Source: an uncultured Rhodospirillales bacterium
Lineage (GTDB): Bacteria > Pseudomonadota > Alphaproteobacteria > ATCC43930 > CGMCC-115725
Direction: 5' to 3'
NCBI GenBank assembly: GCA_903822185.1
Contig: CAIJOA010000011.1
Location: forward strand, 124,001-188,000
Length of the DNA: 64,000 nucleotides
Position 1 is the stretch's first letter; every line of letters starts with the position of its first letter. Positions 47,700 through 61,103 of this stretch are shown here, in pieces. A program made the position numbers and the translations under genes. The notes beneath the pieces are model-generated. The model was given only the letters and a program-made list of their open reading frames with translations. It was not told the origin of the DNA and ran no database searches.

Positions 47700-49306
47700 G
47701 GTTGGCGCCCTGACACGGCGGCATCGAAGGCGACGGACCGGACCGTGCGATGATCCCGGAAATGACCGGCGAGCGCATGGCCCGTTTCACGCGACGATTG
47801 AACGCTTTCGATCAGGTTGGAAATGGTCGGCTGCATCGGCTTCAGGAATGTATTGGGATAGATCCCCATCCACATCACGACCGCCAGCATCGGCACGAAG
47901 ACGACGACCTCGCGCCAATTGAGATCGAGCATGGCGCGGACATCGTCCCTGGTGATGACGCCGAAGACGACGCGGCGATAGAGATAAAGCATATAGGCCG
48001 CGCCGAGGATGAGGCCCGTGGAGGCGAAGAAGGCGACCCAGGTATTGGCCTGGAACGCGCCCATCAACGTCAGGAATTCGCCGACAAAGCCCGCCGTGCC
48101 CGGCAAACCGACCGAGGCGAGCATGAACACCATGAAGACGAAGGCGTATTTCGGCATGTTCTGCGCAAGGCCGCCGTAGCGTGCGATCTCGCGGGTATGC
48201 AGCCGGTCATAGACGACGCCGACGCAGAGAAAGAGCGCGGCCGAGACGACGCCGTGGCTGAGCATCTGGAACATCGCGCCCTGGATGCCCTCGGACGTCA
48301 AGGTGAAGACGCCCAGCGTGACGATGCCCATATGAGCGACCGACGAATAGGCGATCAGTTTCTTCATGTCCTGCTGCACCAGCGCGACGAGCGAGGTGTA
48401 GATGATCGCGACGATGCTGAGCGTATAGACCAGCGGCGTGAACATCGCCGATGCTTCGGGGAACATCGGCAGCGAGAAGCGGAGGAAGCCGTAGCCGCCC
48501 ATCTTCAACAGCACGCCGGCGAGGATAACGGAACCGGCAGTCGGCGCTTCGACATGCGCATCCGGAAGCCAGGTATGGACCGGCCACATCGGTACCTTCA
48601 CCGCGAACGAGGCGAAGAAGGCGAGCCAGAGCCAGGTCTGCAGATGCGCCGGGAAGTCGAAGTTCAGCGCTTCGACCATGTCGGTCGAGCCGGTCTGGAA
48701 ATAGATCGCGAGGATCGCGAGCAACATCAGCACCGAGCCGAGCAACGTATAGAGGAAGAACTTGAACGCGGCATAAACCCGGCGCGGTCCGCCCCAGATA
48801 CCGATGATCAGGAACATCGGGATCAGCACGCCCTCGAAGAACATATAGAAGAGGACGAAATCGAGCGCGCAGAACATGCCGATCATCAGCGTTTCGAGCA
48901 CCAGGAACGCGATCATATATTCGCGGACGCGATTCTTGACCGAGCCCCAGCTGGCGACGACGCAGATCGGCGTCAGGAACGCCGACAGCACGACGAAGAA
49001 CAGCGAGATGCCGTCGATTCCCATCTGATACGAGATGTTGAATTGCGGCAGCCAGGCGGCCTGTTCGACGAATTGGAAGTCCGCCGTAGTCGGATCGAAC
49101 AGGAACCAGATCGCCAGGGCAATGAACAAATCGACCAGCGAGGTCCAGAGCGCGATCCAGCGTGCGTTGCGCGCAATGTCTTCGGTCGCGCCGCGCAGGA
49201 TCAACATCGCCACGACGCCGACGAGCGGGAGGAAGGTAACGAGCGTGAGAAGCGGCCAGTTCTGCATGATCCCGCTCACCCGCCGATCGGGAACAGCAGA
49301 TACCAA
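47696..49306 (-). CDS. nuoM: NADH-quinone oxidoreductase subunit M
   Basis: [36 protein letters not shown]. Confidence 0.96.
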   Translation of the reverse strand: MVSAVPDRRVSGIMQNWPLLTLVTFLPLVGVVAMLILRGATEDIARNARWIALWTSLVDLFIALAIWFLFDPTTADFQFVEQAAWLPQFNISYQMGIDGISLFFVVLSAFLTPICVVASWGSVKNRVREYMIAFLVLETLMIGMFCALDFVLFYMFFEGVLIPMFLIIGIWGGPRRVYAAFKFFLYTLLGSVLMLLAILAIYFQTGSTDMVEALNFDFPAHLQTWLWLAFFASFAVKVPMWPVHTWLPDAHVEAPTAGSVILAGVLLKMGGYGFLRFSLPMFPEASAMFTPLVYTLSIVAIIYTSLVALVQQDMKKLIAYSSVAHMGIVTLGVFTLTSEGIQGAMFQMLSHGVVSAALFLCVGVVYDRLHTREIARYGGLAQNMPKYAFVFMVFMLASVGLPGTAGFVGEFLTLMGAFQANTWVAFFASTGLILGAAYMLYLYRRVVFGVITRDDVRAMLDLNWREVVVFVPMLAVVMWMGIYPNTFLKPMQPTISNLIESVQSSRETGHALAGHFRDHRTVRSVAFDAAVSGRQP

Positions 49307-51210
49307 GACACCAACACCACCACGCCGATCAGCATCGCGAAGGCGTAGTGATAGAGGTAGCCGGTCTGAAGACGGCTGGCCCCAACCGATATCCGGCGCG
49401 TGGTCGCCGCAAGACCATCAGGCCCGAGCCCGTCGATCAGCGCGCCATCGCCCTTCTTCCACAACCCGACACCCAGCGCAAACAGCGGCCGGACGATCAG
49501 GAAGTCGTAGATCTCGTCGAAATACCATTTGTTCAAGAGGAAGAGATAAAGCGTGCGGAAGCGCGCGGCGGTCGCCACCGGCAGGCTGGGCTTCCAGATA
49601 TACGCGACCCAAGACAGCCCTAGACCGAGGATACCGACCGCGAGCGGCAGCTTGCCGACCCAGAAGGGCAGCTCTTCGGCGCGTTCGATCGTGTCGTTCG
49701 CGGGCAGGACGAGGATCGCCTCGTGCCAGAAATGCTCGCGGCCATCGCCGACGAAATAATGAAAGCCGAGGAAGCCGGCGCAGACCGCGCCGATCGCCAG
49801 CAGCACCAGCGGCCACAACATCACGCCCGGCGATTCATGGGCGTGGTGCATGACCTCGTGACTGGCGCGGGGCTTGCCGTGGAAGGTCATGAAGATCAGC
49901 CGGCCGGAATAGAAGGCCGTCAGGAAAGCGGTGAAGATGCCGAGCCAGTAGGCGTAGTAGCCGACACCGCTGTTCGCGGCATAAGCCGCCTCGAGGATCA
50001 TGTCCTTCGAGAAATAACCGGCGAAGGGCCAGATGCCGACCAGCGCCAGGCTGCCGATCCACATCAGGATGTAGGTCGCGGGGACGAGATGCGCGATGCC
50101 GCCCATCTTGCGCATGTCCTGCTCGCCCGACATCGCATGGATGACCGAACCGGCGCAGAGGAACAGCAGCGCCTTGAAGAAGGCGTGGGTCATCAGATGG
50201 AACATCGCCGCGCTGTAGGCCGAGACGCCGGCGGCAAAGAACATGTAGCCAAGCTGAGAACACGTCGAATAGGCGATGACGCGTTTGATGTCGTTCTGCG
50301 CCATGCCGACGCTGCCGGCGAAGACGGCGGTGGTGCCGCCGACAACGACGACCGTGGCCAGCGCACCCGGCGCATATTCGAACATGGGCGACAGCCGCGC
50401 GAGCATGAAGACGCCGGCGGTGACCATGGTCGCGGCATGGATGAGGGCCGAGACCGGGGTCGGGCCTTCCATCGCATCCGGCAGCCAAGTGTGCAGGCCG
50501 AGCTGCGCCGACTTACCCATCGCGCCGACGAACAGCAGCAGGCAGGTGACGGTCAGGGCGGGATAGTCATGGCCCAAGAAATTCAGCGTCGCCTTCGAGA
50601 TTTCCGGCGCCGCGCCGAACACCGTGTCGAACTGCAGCGAGCCGAACAGATAGAAGACGGCAAAGATGCCGAGGGCGAAGCCGAAATCGCCGACGCGGTT
50701 GACGACGAACGCCTTGATGGCGGCCGCATTGGCGGTGGGGCGGTCGAACCAGAAGCCGATCAGGAGATAGGACGCGACGCCCACCCCTTCCCAGCCGAAG
50801 AACATCTGCACGAAATTATCAGCCGTCACCAGCATCAGCATGAAGAAGGTGAAGATGCTGAGATAGGACATGAAGCGCGGGATCGAATGATCGTGCGACA
50901 TGTAACCGACGGAATAGATATGAACCATCGTCGATACGATGGTAACGACGCAGACCATCACTGCCGACAGCGTATCGAACCGCAGCGCCCATTGGACTTG
51001 CAGATCGCCGGTATCCATCCAGGTGAAGAGATCGACGACACGCGATTGGCCGTGGAGCGCGACATCGACGAACAGGATGACGGCCAGGATGGCCGAGGCG
51101 ACCATCGCAAAGCAGGTGACGAGTTGGGAGCCCCGGTCGCCAATGAAGCGACCGAAGAAACCGGCGATGATCGAGCCGAGGAGCGGCAGGAAGACGGCAG
51201 CGACGGGCAC
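49276..51210 (-). CDS. nuoL: NADH-quinone oxidoreductase subunit L
   Basis: [35 protein letters not shown]. Confidence 0.97.
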   Translation of the reverse strand: MPVAAVFLPLLGSIIAGFFGRFIGDRGSQLVTCFAMVASAILAVILFVDVALHGQSRVVDLFTWMDTGDLQVQWALRFDTLSAVMVCVVTIVSTMVHIYSVGYMSHDHSIPRFMSYLSIFTFFMLMLVTADNFVQMFFGWEGVGVASYLLIGFWFDRPTANAAAIKAFVVNRVGDFGFALGIFAVFYLFGSLQFDTVFGAAPEISKATLNFLGHDYPALTVTCLLLFVGAMGKSAQLGLHTWLPDAMEGPTPVSALIHAATMVTAGVFMLARLSPMFEYAPGALATVVVVGGTTAVFAGSVGMAQNDIKRVIAYSTCSQLGYMFFAAGVSAYSAAMFHLMTHAFFKALLFLCAGSVIHAMSGEQDMRKMGGIAHLVPATYILMWIGSLALVGIWPFAGYFSKDMILEAAYAANSGVGYYAYWLGIFTAFLTAFYSGRLIFMTFHGKPRASHEVMHHAHESPGVMLWPLVLLAIGAVCAGFLGFHYFVGDGREHFWHEAILVLPANDTIERAEELPFWVGKLPLAVGILGLGLSWVAYIWKPSLPVATAARFRTLYLFLLNKWYFDEIYDFLIVRPLFALGVGLWKKGDGALIDGLGPDGLAATTRRISVGASRLQTGYLYHYAFAMLIGVVVLVSWYLLFPIGG

Positions 51211-51217
51211 GGCGCGC

Positions 51218-51526
51218 TCAGCCTTTCATCAGGTTGATATCCTCAACCGCGATCGTACCGCGGTTGCGGAAATAGACGACGAGGATGGCCAACCCGATCG
51301 CAGCTTCGGCCGCGGCCACGGTCAGAACGAACATGGCGAAGATCTGGCCGACGAGATCGTGGAGGAACGACGAGAAGGCGACGAAGTTGATGTTGACGGC
51401 GAGCAGCATCAGCTCGACCGACATCAGAATGATGATGACGTTCTTCCGGTTGAGGAAGATGCCGAAGATACCCAGCGTGAAAAGGATCGCCGAGACCGTC
51501 AGGTAATGCGCGAGACCGATTTCCAT
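51218..51526 (-). CDS. nuoK: NADH-quinone oxidoreductase subunit K
   Basis: [27 protein letters not shown]. Confidence 0.96.
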   Translation of the reverse strand: MEIGLAHYLTVSAILFTLGIFGIFLNRKNVIIILMSVELMLLAVNINFVAFSSFLHDLVGQIFAMFVLTVAAAEAAIGLAILVVYFRNRGTIAVEDINLMKG

Positions 51527-51530
51527 CGTC

Positions 51531-52157
51531 CTAGATCCCCTGCCCCGGCCGAACCTTGACCACTTCGACCGCGTCTTCGCGGCGGCGGCCGACCTGTTGC
51601 GCGATCTTCTGGCGGCGCACGCCGTCGCGGCTGCGCAGCGTCAGGACGATCGCCCCGATCATCGCGACCAGGAGGATCAGTCCGGCAACCTGGAAGACGT
51701 AAACATATTTCGTATAGAGGATCGAACCGAGCGCCGCCGTGTTGCTCATCTCGGTCAAAGCCGGCGTCGCCGCGCCCGAGGCAGCGGTCAATTCCGGCGA
51801 GATCGTCCAGGCGCCGAATACCAGCACCAATTCGACAAACAGAATGAGCCCGACCAACGCGCCGACTGGAAGGTACTGCAAAGCGCCCTGACGCAGCGCG
51901 ACGAAATTGATGTCGAGCATCATGACGACGAAGAGGAACAGCACCGCGACCGCGCCGACATAGACGATCACAAGGATCATCGCCAAGAACTCGGCGCCGA
52001 GCAGCACAAACAAGCCCGCGGCGTTAAAGAACGCGAGGATCAGGAACAGGACCGAATGAACCGGATTGCGGGCCGAGATCACCATCACGGCCGACGCCAC
52101 CGCGATGCCCGAGAAGGCATAGAAGCAGATCGCCTGGAGAACAGTTGCGACAGCCAT
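51531..52157 (-). CDS. nuoJ: NADH-quinone oxidoreductase subunit J
   Basis: [38 protein letters not shown]. Confidence 0.96.
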   Translation of the reverse strand: MAVATVLQAICFYAFSGIAVASAVMVISARNPVHSVLFLILAFFNAAGLFVLLGAEFLAMILVIVYVGAVAVLFLFVVMMLDINFVALRQGALQYLPVGALVGLILFVELVLVFGAWTISPELTAASGAATPALTEMSNTAALGSILYTKYVYVFQVAGLILLVAMIGAIVLTLRSRDGVRRQKIAQQVGRRREDAVEVVKVRPGQGI

Positions 52158-52654
52158 CAGCGGTACGGCGCGTCGAGCGCGATATTCTTCGCGATCTCCG
52201 CCTCCCAGCGATCGCCGTTCGCGAGCAGCTTGTCCTTGTTATAGAACAGCTCTTCGCGGGTTTCGGCGGCGAATTCGAAATTGGGGCCTTCGACGATGGC
52301 ATCGACCGGGCAGGCTTCCTGGCAGAAACCGCAATAGATGCATTTCGTCATGTCGATGTCGTAGCGCGTGGTGCGGCGGCTGCCGTCGTCGCGCGGCTCG
52401 GCCTCGATGGTGATGGCGAGCGCGGGGCAGACGGCTTCGCAGAGCTTGCAGGCGATGCAGCGTTCTTCGCCGTTCGGATAACGGCGCAGCGCATGCTCAC
52501 CGCGAAAGCGCGGGCTGATCGGCCCCTTCTCGAAGGGATAGTTCACCGTCACCGGTTGCTTAAACATATATTTGAGCGTCAGCCACAGGCCCGAGACGAT
52601 TTCCGTCAGGAGCAGACTGCGCGCGCCGCGATCCATGATCGCCATCTCAACCAC
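52157..52654 (-). CDS. nuoI: NADH-quinone oxidoreductase subunit I
   Basis: Two 4Fe-4S motifs [12 protein letters not shown] and [12 protein letters not shown]. Confidence 0.97.
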   Translation of the reverse strand: MVEMAIMDRGARSLLLTEIVSGLWLTLKYMFKQPVTVNYPFEKGPISPRFRGEHALRRYPNGEERCIACKLCEAVCPALAITIEAEPRDDGSRRTTRYDIDMTKCIYCGFCQEACPVDAIVEGPNFEFAAETREELFYNKDKLLANGDRWEAEIAKNIALDAPYR

Positions 52655-53678
52655 CTCCGACGGGGAGCCAGCCGGTTGCCACGAGCACGCCGGCCGTCAC
52701 GACGAGCCACACCAGCGACAGCGGCAGGAACACTTTCCAGCCGAGACGCATCAATTGATCGTAGCGGAAGCGCGGCATGGTCGCGCGCACCCACAGGAAA
52801 CAGAACAGCACGAAGGCGATCTTGCCGAAGAACCAGCACAGCGACCAGAGATGCCCCAGCACGCCGGTGAAAGGCTGCCAGCCGAATGGCGCGAGCCAGC
52901 CGCCGAGGAACAGGATCGTCGTCAGCGCGCTCATCAAAATCATGTTGGCGTATTCGCCGAGATAAAAGAGCGCGAACGCCATCGAGGAATATTCGACGAA
53001 GAAGCCGCCGACCAATTCCGATTCGCCTTCGGGCAGATCGAACGGCGAACGGTTGGTTTCGGCAAGGCCCGAGATGAAGAAGACGATGAACATCGGCAAC
53101 AGCGGGACGCAGAACCAGATCGTCCGCTGCGCCTCGACTACCGCCGAAAGGTTCAGCGAGCCGACGCAGAGCAGCACGGTGACGATGACGAAGCCGATCG
53201 AGACTTCGTAGGACACCATCTGCGCCGCCGAACGCAGTGCGCCGAGGACCGCGTATTTCGAGTTCGACGACCAGCCGGCCATGATGATGCCATAGACGCC
53301 GAGCGAGCTGATCGCGAAGAGATAGAGGATACCGACATTGATGTTGGCGATGACCATGCCTTCATCGAACGGAATGACCGCCCAGGCAATGAGGCTCAGC
53401 GTGAAGGTGATGATCGGCGCCGCGAGGAACACGCCGCGATTGGCGCCGGTCGGAATGACCGTTTCCTTCATCAGCAGCTTCAAGCCGTCGGCAAGCGGCT
53501 GGAACAAGCCGAAAGGACCTACGACGTTCGGGCCTTTGCGAAGCTGCGCCGCCGCCAGCACCTTGCGCTCGGCATAGGTCAGATAGGCGACCGCGAGCAG
53601 CAGCGGGACGATGATGGCCAGGATCTCGACGACCGTGATCAGCGTCGGCAGGCCATAGATGCGGAGGAAATCAGCCAT
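52647..53678 (-). CDS. nuoH: NADH-quinone oxidoreductase subunit H
   Basis: [39 protein letters not shown]; start trimmed to MADFLRI. Confidence 0.96.
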   Translation of the reverse strand: MADFLRIYGLPTLITVVEILAIIVPLLLAVAYLTYAERKVLAAAQLRKGPNVVGPFGLFQPLADGLKLLMKETVIPTGANRGVFLAAPIITFTLSLIAWAVIPFDEGMVIANINVGILYLFAISSLGVYGIIMAGWSSNSKYAVLGALRSAAQMVSYEVSIGFVIVTVLLCVGSLNLSAVVEAQRTIWFCVPLLPMFIVFFISGLAETNRSPFDLPEGESELVGGFFVEYSSMAFALFYLGEYANMILMSALTTILFLGGWLAPFGWQPFTGVLGHLWSLCWFFGKIAFVLFCFLWVRATMPRFRYDQLMRLGWKVFLPLSLVWLVVTAGVLVATGWLPVGGG

Positions 53679-55701
53679 GGGTGCCGGTCTTTCGCGCGTC
53701 GGTTTCCATCCGCGCCGCGAGGCAAGCATCCATCGTCGGCGAGGCGCGGCTGATCGAATCGGTGTGATAGAAATCCGTCACCGGATAAACGAAGGCGGCA
53801 GCATCGATCGTGCCGGCCTTGCCAAACGATCCCCACGCCGCGTGCGGCACTTGGTCGATCGCGCCAAACGTCGGATAAGCCTGGGTCAGTTTGGTGCGCA
53901 GCGCGGCCAGCGTGTCGTAGGGCAACGCCTTGCCGAGCGAACCGGACAGCGCGCGCAGGATTGCCCAATCTTCGCGGGCATCGCCCGGCGGGAAGGTCGC
54001 GCGGCGGGCAAGCTGCACCCGGCCTTCGGTGTTGACGTAAATCGCATCTTTTTCGGTATAGGCCGAACCCGGCAACACGACATCGGCACGCGCCGCGCCC
54101 TTGTCGCCGTGATGGCCCTGATAAACGACAAAGGCGGAACCAAGGCGCTTGGTGTCGATCTCATCCGCGCCGAGCAGATAGACGAAATCAATCTCGCCCT
54201 TCTCGCAGCCGGCGAGGATGCCTTCGACATCGCGGCCGTTGGCGCCGGGGACGAAGCCCATATCGAGGCCGGCGACGCGCGATGCGGCGAGATGCAGAAC
54301 ATTGAAACCGTTCCAACCGTCGCGCACAGCGAGGTCACGCGCGGCAGCCAGGATCGCACCACCGTCTTTGCGGCGCAGCGCGCCCTGCCCGACGATGACC
54401 ATCGGGTTCTTCGCGTCCTTGAGGAATTCCGTCGCGCGCGCGACCAGGTCCTGCGGGCCATCGCCGAGCGACGTCACCGGGAAGGTCAGATCGAGCTTGG
54501 GGCCGAAAGCGCCGACGCGGAAGCCACCCTGGAGATAACGCTTGCGCAGCCGCGCATTGATGATCGCCGCTTCGAGACGCGGGTTGGTGCCGATCAGCAC
54601 GACCGCATCGGCCTTCTCGATTCCGGCGATGGTCGTGTTGAAGAGATAACCGGCGCGGTTCGAGCCATCGAGCGCGGCGCCATCCTGGCGGCAATCGATG
54701 TTGGCCGAACCCAGCGACGCCATCAGTTCTTTCAGCGCGAACATCGCCTCGGCATCGGCGAGATCGCCGGCGATGGCGGCCATGCGATCGCCAGCCACGC
54801 CCTTGAGGCGAGTCGCGATCATCGCGAAGGCATCCTGCCACGTCGTTTCGGCAAGCTTGCCGGCACGGCGCAGATAGGGCCGGTCGAGGCGGCGCTTGGT
54901 CAGGCCGTCGCAGGCAAAGCGCGTCTTGTCGGAAATCCATTCCTCGTTCACGTCTTCATGGAGACGCGGGAGGATACGCAGAACAGCCGGGCCGCGTGAA
55001 TCGATGCGGATGTTCGAGCCGACGGCGTCGAGCACGTCGATCGATTCCGTCTTGCGCAATTCCCAAGGCCGCGCGGTGAAGGCGTAGGGCTTGGAAGTCA
55101 GCGCGCCGACCGGGCAAAGATCGATGATGTTGGCCGACAGCTCGGAACCGAGCGCCTGGCCAATGAAAGTGTCGATCTCCATGTTCTCGCCGCGGCCGAT
55201 GCCGCCGAGATCGGCAACGCCCGCAACATCGCCGATGAAGCGGACGCAGCGCGTGCAATGGATGCAGCGATTCATGCTGGTCTCGACCAGCGGACCGAAG
55301 TCTTTGTCTTTGACCGCCCGCTTATTCTCTTGATAGCGGCCGCGATCGAAGCCGTAGGCCATCGCCTGATCCTGCAGATCGCACTCGCCGCCCTGATCGC
55401 AGATCGGGCAATCCAGCGGATGATTGATCAGCAGGAATTCCATTACGCCCTTGCGGGCCTTCTTGGCGCGTTCGCTGTCGGTGTGGATCACCATGTTTTC
55501 AGCGACCGGCATGGCGCAGGCGGCGATCGGCTTCGGCGCCTTCTCCTGCTCGACGAGGCACATGCGGCAATTGCCGGCGATGGTCAGCCGTTCGTGATAA
55601 CAGAAATGCGGCACCTCGACGCCGGCCTGCTGACAGGCCTGCAGCACCGTCGCGCCGGCCGGAACTTCGACCTCGATGCCGTTGATGGTGAGCTTGGGCA
55701 T
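53671..55701 (-). CDS. nuoG: NADH-quinone oxidoreductase subunit G
   Basis: N-terminal 2Fe-2S and His-Cys cluster motifs, [16 protein letters not shown]. Confidence 0.96.
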   Translation of the reverse strand: MPKLTINGIEVEVPAGATVLQACQQAGVEVPHFCYHERLTIAGNCRMCLVEQEKAPKPIAACAMPVAENMVIHTDSERAKKARKGVMEFLLINHPLDCPICDQGGECDLQDQAMAYGFDRGRYQENKRAVKDKDFGPLVETSMNRCIHCTRCVRFIGDVAGVADLGGIGRGENMEIDTFIGQALGSELSANIIDLCPVGALTSKPYAFTARPWELRKTESIDVLDAVGSNIRIDSRGPAVLRILPRLHEDVNEEWISDKTRFACDGLTKRRLDRPYLRRAGKLAETTWQDAFAMIATRLKGVAGDRMAAIAGDLADAEAMFALKELMASLGSANIDCRQDGAALDGSNRAGYLFNTTIAGIEKADAVVLIGTNPRLEAAIINARLRKRYLQGGFRVGAFGPKLDLTFPVTSLGDGPQDLVARATEFLKDAKNPMVIVGQGALRRKDGGAILAAARDLAVRDGWNGFNVLHLAASRVAGLDMGFVPGANGRDVEGILAGCEKGEIDFVYLLGADEIDTKRLGSAFVVYQGHHGDKGAARADVVLPGSAYTEKDAIYVNTEGRVQLARRATFPPGDAREDWAILRALSGSLGKALPYDTLAALRTKLTQAYPTFGAIDQVPHAAWGSFGKAGTIDAAAFVYPVTDFYHTDSISRASPTMDACLAARMETDARKTGTHG

Positions 55702-55714
55702 TCCTATCGGCTCC

Positions 55715-57001
55715 TCAGGCGACGCGAACCGCCGCGTCCTTCCGGTATTCGGCGATACGGCGTTCCATCTCGGGACGGAAATGCCGGATCAAGCCTTGCA
55801 CCGGCCAGGCGGCGGCATCGCCCAGCGCGCAGATCGTGTGACCTTCGATCTCGTACGTAACCTCGAGCAGCATGTCGATCTCGGCGACGGTCGCATTGCC
55901 TTTGACCATGCGTTCCATCACGCGCCACAGCCAGCCGGTGCCTTCGCGGCACGGCGTGCACTGACCGCAGCTTTCATGCTTGTAGAAATACGACAGGCGG
56001 GCGATGGCCTTCACGACGTCGGTCGATTTATCCATGACGATGACCGCCGCCGTACCGAGGCCGCTTTTGACCTCGCGCAGCGCGTCGAAATCCATCAGCA
56101 CCGTGTCGCAGATTTCCTTCGGCAGCAATGGCACCGACGCGCCGCCCGGAATGATCGCCAGCAGGTTATCCCAGCCGCCGCGCACGCCGCCGGCATGTTT
56201 TTCAATGAGTTCCTTCAGCGGAATGCCCATCGCCTCTTCGACGTTGCAGGGCTTCTCGACATGGCCGGAAATGCAGAAGACCTTGGTGCCTTCGTTCTTC
56301 GGCCGGCCGATGCCCGCGAACCACGCACCGCCACGGCGCAGAATGGTCGGAGCGACGGCGATGCTTTCGACGTTGTTCACCGTGGTCGGGCAGCCATAGA
56401 GGCCCATGCCGGCGGGGAACGGCGGCTTCAAACGCGGCTGGCCCTTGCGGCCTTCCAGCGATTCCAAAAGCGCCATCTCCTCGCCGCAGATATAAGCACC
56501 GGCGCCGCGATGCACGAAGACATCGTAGTCATAGCCCGAACCGCAGGCGTTCTTGCCGATCAGGCCCGCCGCATAGGCTTCATCGACGGCGGCCTGAAGA
56601 TGCAGGCCTTCGTTATAAAATTCGCCGCGCACATAGATGTAAGCCGCGCAGGCATTCATGCCGACGCCGGCGAGCAGCGCGCCTTCGATCAGCTTGTGCG
56701 GATCGTGACGCAGGATGTCGCGATCCTTGCAGGTGCCCGGCTCGGATTCGTCGGCATTGATGACGAGGTAGCATGGCCGTTCGCTGGTCTTCGGCATGAA
56801 GGACCATTTGAGGCCGGTCGGGAAACCCGCCCCGCCCCGTCCGCGCAGGCCCGAGGCCTTCACTTCGTTGACGATCCAGTCGCGGCCCTTGAGGATCAGT
56901 TCCTTGGTGCCGTCCCAATCGCCGCGCGCGCGCGCGCCGGCAAGTTTCCAGTCATGCTGGCCGTAGAGATTGGTGAAGATGCGATCCTTGTCGGCGAGCA
57001 T
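55715..57001 (-). CDS. nuoF: NADH-quinone oxidoreductase subunit F
   Basis: [29 protein letters not shown]; start trimmed to [14 protein letters not shown] (overlaps nuoE stop). Confidence 0.96.
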   Translation of the reverse strand: MLADKDRIFTNLYGQHDWKLAGARARGDWDGTKELILKGRDWIVNEVKASGLRGRGGAGFPTGLKWSFMPKTSERPCYLVINADESEPGTCKDRDILRHDPHKLIEGALLAGVGMNACAAYIYVRGEFYNEGLHLQAAVDEAYAAGLIGKNACGSGYDYDVFVHRGAGAYICGEEMALLESLEGRKGQPRLKPPFPAGMGLYGCPTTVNNVESIAVAPTILRRGGAWFAGIGRPKNEGTKVFCISGHVEKPCNVEEAMGIPLKELIEKHAGGVRGGWDNLLAIIPGGASVPLLPKEICDTVLMDFDALREVKSGLGTAAVIVMDKSTDVVKAIARLSYFYKHESCGQCTPCREGTGWLWRVMERMVKGNATVAEIDMLLEVTYEIEGHTICALGDAAAWPVQGLIRHFRPEMERRIAEYRKDAAVRVA

Positions 57002-57612
57002 CACTTGATCTCCGTGAGCGTCGTCGGTCCACCGACGGGCGCCGAGGTCTGGCGGCCCGTGACCGAGCCCTTCGGCGGCGCTTCGCCGCGCGACAACGCA
57101 TCGATCAGCGCTTCGGTCGAGGCCGCGTCGAGGTCTTCGTAGAAATCTTTGTTGTTCACCTGGATGACCGGCGCATTGACGCAGGCACCGAGACATTCGA
57201 CTTCGAGCAAGGTGAACTTCTTGTCCGGCGTGGTCTCGCCGATACCGATGCCGAGCTTCTTCTTGCAGGCATCGACGACCTGGTCCGAGCCGCGCAGCCA
57301 GCACGGCGTTGTCGTACAGATTTGCAGGTAATGACGGCCGACCGGCTTCAGATTGAACATCGTGTAGAAGCTGGCGACTTCATAGACGCGCACCGGCGGC
57401 ATCGAGAGAATCCCACCGATATGATCCATCGCCGCGCGCGGGACCCAGCCGTCATGCTGGTCCTGGGCAAGATACAATAGCCACAGCACCGCGCTGGCCT
57501 GACGGCCCGGCGGATATTTCGCGATATAGCCTTTCGCCTTTTCGAGATTTTCGGGCGTGAAAGCGAAGCTCGCTGGTTGCTCGAAAGGCGCGGTATCGAC
57601 GTGGCCGCTCAT
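57001..57612 (-). CDS. nuoE: NADH-quinone oxidoreductase subunit E
   Basis: Thioredoxin-like 2Fe-2S protein: [11 protein letters not shown]...[10 protein letters not shown]. Confidence 0.95.
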   Translation of the reverse strand: MSGHVDTAPFEQPASFAFTPENLEKAKGYIAKYPPGRQASAVLWLLYLAQDQHDGWVPRAAMDHIGGILSMPPVRVYEVASFYTMFNLKPVGRHYLQICTTTPCWLRGSDQVVDACKKKLGIGIGETTPDKKFTLLEVECLGACVNAPVIQVNNKDFYEDLDAASTEALIDALSRGEAPPKGSVTGRQTSAPVGGPTTLTEIK

Positions 57613-58814
57613 CGATCGACCTCGCCGAAAACGATATCCATCGAGCCGATGATCGCGACGACGTCGGCCAGCATGTGTCCCCTGGACATGAAATCGAGAC
57701 CTTGCAGGAAGGCAAAACCCGGCGCGCGGATTTTGCAGCGATAAGGCTTGTTGCTGCCGTCAGCGATCAGATAGACGCCGAACTCGCCCTTGGGCGCTTC
57801 GACGGCGGTGTAGGTTTCGCCAGCCGGAACGTGATAGCCCTCGGTATAAAGCTTAAAATGATGAATCAGCGCTTCCATCGAGGACTTCATTTCCTCGCGT
57901 GGCGGCGGCATGACCTTGCGGTCGTTCACCCGCACCGGTCCGCCCGGCATCTTGTCGAGCGCCTGTTTCATGATGCGCAGCGACTGCTTCATCTCCTCCA
58001 TGCGGACGAGATAACGGTCCCAGCAATCGCCGTTCTTGCCGATCGGAATATCGAAATCCATCTCGGCATAGGAGTCATAGGGCTGCGATTTGCGCAGATC
58101 CCAGGCGACGCCCGAGCCGCGCAGCATCGGGCCGGTGAAGCCCCAATCGATCGCATCCTTGGCGCTGACGATGCCGATATCGACCGTGCGCTGCTTGAAG
58201 ATGCGGTTCTCGGTCAGAAGATGTTCGAGATCGGCGATGCGCGCCGGGAACTGCTCGATGAAGCCATAGATGTCATCGATCATGCCGGCGGGCAGATCGA
58301 GCTGCACGCCGCCGGGACGGAAATAAGCCGAGTGAAGACGTGCGCCGGAGACGCGCTCGTAAAACTCCATCAGCTTTTCGCGCTCTTCAAAGCCCCACAG
58401 CAGCGGCGTGATCGCGCCGACATCGAGGGCGAAAGCAGTCAGGTTGAGGAGATGATTGAGGATGCGCGTGATTTCCGAGAACAACACGCGGATCATCTTG
58501 GCGCGCGGCGGCGGATCGATGCCGAGCAGCTTCTCAACGGCCAGTGCGTAGGCATGTTCCTGGCACATCGGCGAGACGTAATCGAGCCGGTCGAAATACG
58601 GCACCGCCTGGAGATACGTCTTGTACTCGATCAGCTTCTCGGTGCCGCGATGCAGCAAGCCGATATGCGGATCGGCACGTTCGACCGTTTCGCCGTCCAT
58701 TTCGAGGACGAGGCGCAACACGCCGTGGGCCGCCGGATGCTGCGGCCCGAAATTCATCGTGAAGCTCTTGATCAGAGCTTGCGCTGCCGGGATATCGGAG
58801 CCGTCGGCGCTCAT
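57609..58814 (-). CDS. nuoD: NADH-quinone oxidoreductase subunit D
   Basis: [41 protein letters not shown]. Confidence 0.97.
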   Translation of the reverse strand: MSADGSDIPAAQALIKSFTMNFGPQHPAAHGVLRLVLEMDGETVERADPHIGLLHRGTEKLIEYKTYLQAVPYFDRLDYVSPMCQEHAYALAVEKLLGIDPPPRAKMIRVLFSEITRILNHLLNLTAFALDVGAITPLLWGFEEREKLMEFYERVSGARLHSAYFRPGGVQLDLPAGMIDDIYGFIEQFPARIADLEHLLTENRIFKQRTVDIGIVSAKDAIDWGFTGPMLRGSGVAWDLRKSQPYDSYAEMDFDIPIGKNGDCWDRYLVRMEEMKQSLRIMKQALDKMPGGPVRVNDRKVMPPPREEMKSSMEALIHHFKLYTEGYHVPAGETYTAVEAPKGEFGVYLIADGSNKPYRCKIRAPGFAFLQGLDFMSRGHMLADVVAIIGSMDIVFGEVDR

Positions 58815-59428
58815 TTCCCGTCCTCGCGTTTAGCTTTCTCGTCGCCGGGCAGGACGCTGTTCATGCCTTCCCACGGCGAGAGGAAATCGAAGCTGCGGAA
58901 TTCCTGCTTCAGCTTCACCGGCTCATAGACAACGCGCTTTTGCGCTTCGTCGTAGCGCAGCTCGACATAGCCGGTAAGCGGGAAATCCTTGCGCAGCGGA
59001 TGCCCCTCGAAACCATAATCGGTGAGGATGCGGCGCAGATCGGGATGGTCGCTGAAATAGATGCCGTAGAGATCCCAGGTCTCGCGCTCGAACCAGCCGG
59101 CCGTGCTGAACAGCGCCGTGACCGACGGGACCGGATTTTCTTCGTCCGTCGTCGCCTTCACGCGGACACGCAAATTATGTTTGAGGCTGAGCAGATTATA
59201 GACGACGTCAAAACGCTCGGCCCGTTCGGGATGATCGACGCCGCAGACATCGAGCAGCATCTGAAAGAGGCATGTCGGATCGTCGCGCAGATAGGCGAGC
59301 AGCCGCACGACGGCACCCCGCTTCACCGTCACCATCAATTCGCCATGGCCGATCGTCGTATCGGTCACGTCTTGGGGAAAAGCGGCGGCGACCTGGTCGC
59401 CAATGGCGCGGAGCAATTCGATCGTCAT
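58811..59428 (-). CDS. nuoC: NADH-quinone oxidoreductase subunit C
   Basis: [43 protein letters not shown]. Confidence 0.97.
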   Translation of the reverse strand: MTIELLRAIGDQVAAAFPQDVTDTTIGHGELMVTVKRGAVVRLLAYLRDDPTCLFQMLLDVCGVDHPERAERFDVVYNLLSLKHNLRVRVKATTDEENPVPSVTALFSTAGWFERETWDLYGIYFSDHPDLRRILTDYGFEGHPLRKDFPLTGYVELRYDEAQKRVVYEPVKLKQEFRSFDFLSPWEGMNSVLPGDEKAKREDGK

Positions 59429-59430
59429 GT

Positions 59431-59946
59431 CTATCGGGCAAACACGCGCTGGCGGTTGATCTTTTTCTGCAACTGAAGAATGCCGTAGAGCAATGCCTCA
59501 GCGGTCGGCGGGCAGCCCGGCACATAGACATCGACCGGCACGATGCGATCGCAGCCGCGGACCACCGAATAGGAGTAGTGATAATAGCCGCCGCCATTGG
59601 CGCAGGAGCCCATCGAGATGACCCAGCGCGGTTCGGCCATCTGGTCATAGACCTTGCGCAAGGCCGGGGCCATCTTGTTGCAGAGCGTGCCGGCGACGAT
59701 CATCACGTCGGACTGGCGCGGGCTGGGACGGAAGACGATGCCGAACCGGTCGAGATCGTAGCGGCTGGCGGCGGTGTGCATCATCTCGACGGCGCAGCAG
59801 GCAAGACCGAAGGTCATCGGCCAGAGCGAACCGGTGCGCGCCCAATTGACGAGATTGTCGAGCTGGGTGACGACGAAGCCCTTGTCCTGAACTTCTTCAC
59901 CGAGCTGCCGCAGGATTTCTTCTTGCGGCGCGACTTCTACTCCCAT
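59431..59946 (-). CDS. nuoB: NADH-quinone oxidoreductase subunit B
   Basis: [27 protein letters not shown]; start trimmed to MGVEVAPQE. Confidence 0.97.
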   Translation of the reverse strand: MGVEVAPQEEILRQLGEEVQDKGFVVTQLDNLVNWARTGSLWPMTFGLACCAVEMMHTAASRYDLDRFGIVFRPSPRQSDVMIVAGTLCNKMAPALRKVYDQMAEPRWVISMGSCANGGGYYHYSYSVVRGCDRIVPVDVYVPGCPPTAEALLYGILQLQKKINRQRVFAR

Positions 59947-60308
59947 TCGAGAGCCCCTTTCTTCCATTCGTAGATGAAGCCCACCGTCAGGATGAAGAGG
60001 AAGCCCATCATCGACCAGAAACCGAACAAGCCGATCTTGCCCAGCGTGACGGCCCAGGGGAACAGGAAAGCGACTTCGAGATCGAAGATGATGAAGAGAA
60101 TCGCAACTAGGTAATAGCGGACATCGAATTTGCTGCGCGCATCCGAGAACGGCTCGAAGCCGCATTCGTAAGGCGAAAGCTTTTCGCTATCGGGGCGTTG
60201 ACGCGCAACGATGAAGGAGGCCAGCACGATGACGACGGCCAGCCCTGTGGCGATACCAATAAAAAGAAGGATGGGCAGATATTCGCGTAGCAAACTGTCC
60301 ATCGCCAT
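59937..60308 (-). CDS. nuoA: NADH-quinone oxidoreductase subunit A
   Basis: [44 protein letters not shown]. Confidence 0.97.
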   Translation of the reverse strand: MAMDSLLREYLPILLFIGIATGLAVVIVLASFIVARQRPDSEKLSPYECGFEPFSDARSKFDVRYYLVAILFIIFDLEVAFLFPWAVTLGKIGLFGFWSMMGFLFILTVGFIYEWKKGALEWE

Positions 60309-60340
60309 CCCTCGTCTGGTAAGGCCCCACCAATGCGCGA

Positions 60341-60417
<77 letters not shown>

Positions 60418-60550
60418 GGGAGCACGCTCTCGCGGCGCGCATCTCGTACTCCGCGCCCCTAGGAGTGTCAAGCACACCTACCCTTTTTTCCAGGGTTTTT
60501 CAGGGCTTTGGCGTCAAAGAAGCGAGTCGCAAAAAATTCCGGGACAATAA

Positions 60551-60625
60551 TGGTGGGCGATGAAGGTTTCGAACCTACGACCCCCTCGGTGTAAACGAGG
60601 TGCTCTACCGCTGAGCTAATCGCCC
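60551..60625 (-). tRNA. tRNA-Val (anticodon TAC)
   Basis: Minus strand GGGCGATTAGCTCAGCGGTAGAGCACCTCGTTTACACCGAGGGGGTCGTAGGTTCGAAACCTTCATCGCCCACCA; cloverleaf with encoded CCA. Confidence 0.97.
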
Positions 60626-60664
60626 TTACCGCGCCGACTCATGCGCGGCTTGTTCAGCCCCAGC

Positions 60665-60943
60665 TTATTGCTGCTGGATGGCGTCCTTCAGGCCCTTGCC
60701 GGCGCGGAACTTCGGCTGCTTGGAGGCCGGGATTTGAATCTTTTCGCCGGTGCGCGGATTGCGGCCTTCGGAGGCGGCGCGATCGGAGACGACGAACGTG
60801 CCGAAGCCCGCGAGGCGCACTTCGTTGCCGCTCTTCAAAGCGCCGGTGATGGCTTCGAGGACGGAATCGACAGCCTGCGTCGCATCGGCCTTGGACATGT
60901 TGCTCGATGCGGAAATGGCATCAACGAGTTCGTTCTTGTTCAT
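60665..60943 (-). CDS. hup: DNA-binding protein HU
   Basis: MNKNELVDAISASSNMSKADATQAVD, GRNPRTGEKIQIPASKQPKFRAGKGLKDAI. Confidence 0.96.
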   Translation of the reverse strand: MNKNELVDAISASSNMSKADATQAVDSVLEAITGALKSGNEVRLAGFGTFVVSDRAASEGRNPRTGEKIQIPASKQPKFRAGKGLKDAIQQQ

Positions 60944-61046
60944 GGTAGCTCCCTTGTTCGTTTTTGAACGGATCGCAGAATGGCGCGGAGTTTAGATCGC
61001 GATTCCGACTCGCGTCAACGCCACCACCCACGAAGTTGATCGCCTT

Positions 61047-61084
61047 AAAAGCAAAGCGCCGCCACCCTTGCGGATGACGGCGCT
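61047..61084 (-). terminator. candidate terminator of lon
   Basis: Minus strand AGCGCCG...CGGCGCT hairpin followed by TTGCTTTT. Confidence 0.5.
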
Positions 61085-61103
61085 GCCTGTTTAGGCGCTT
61101 CGT

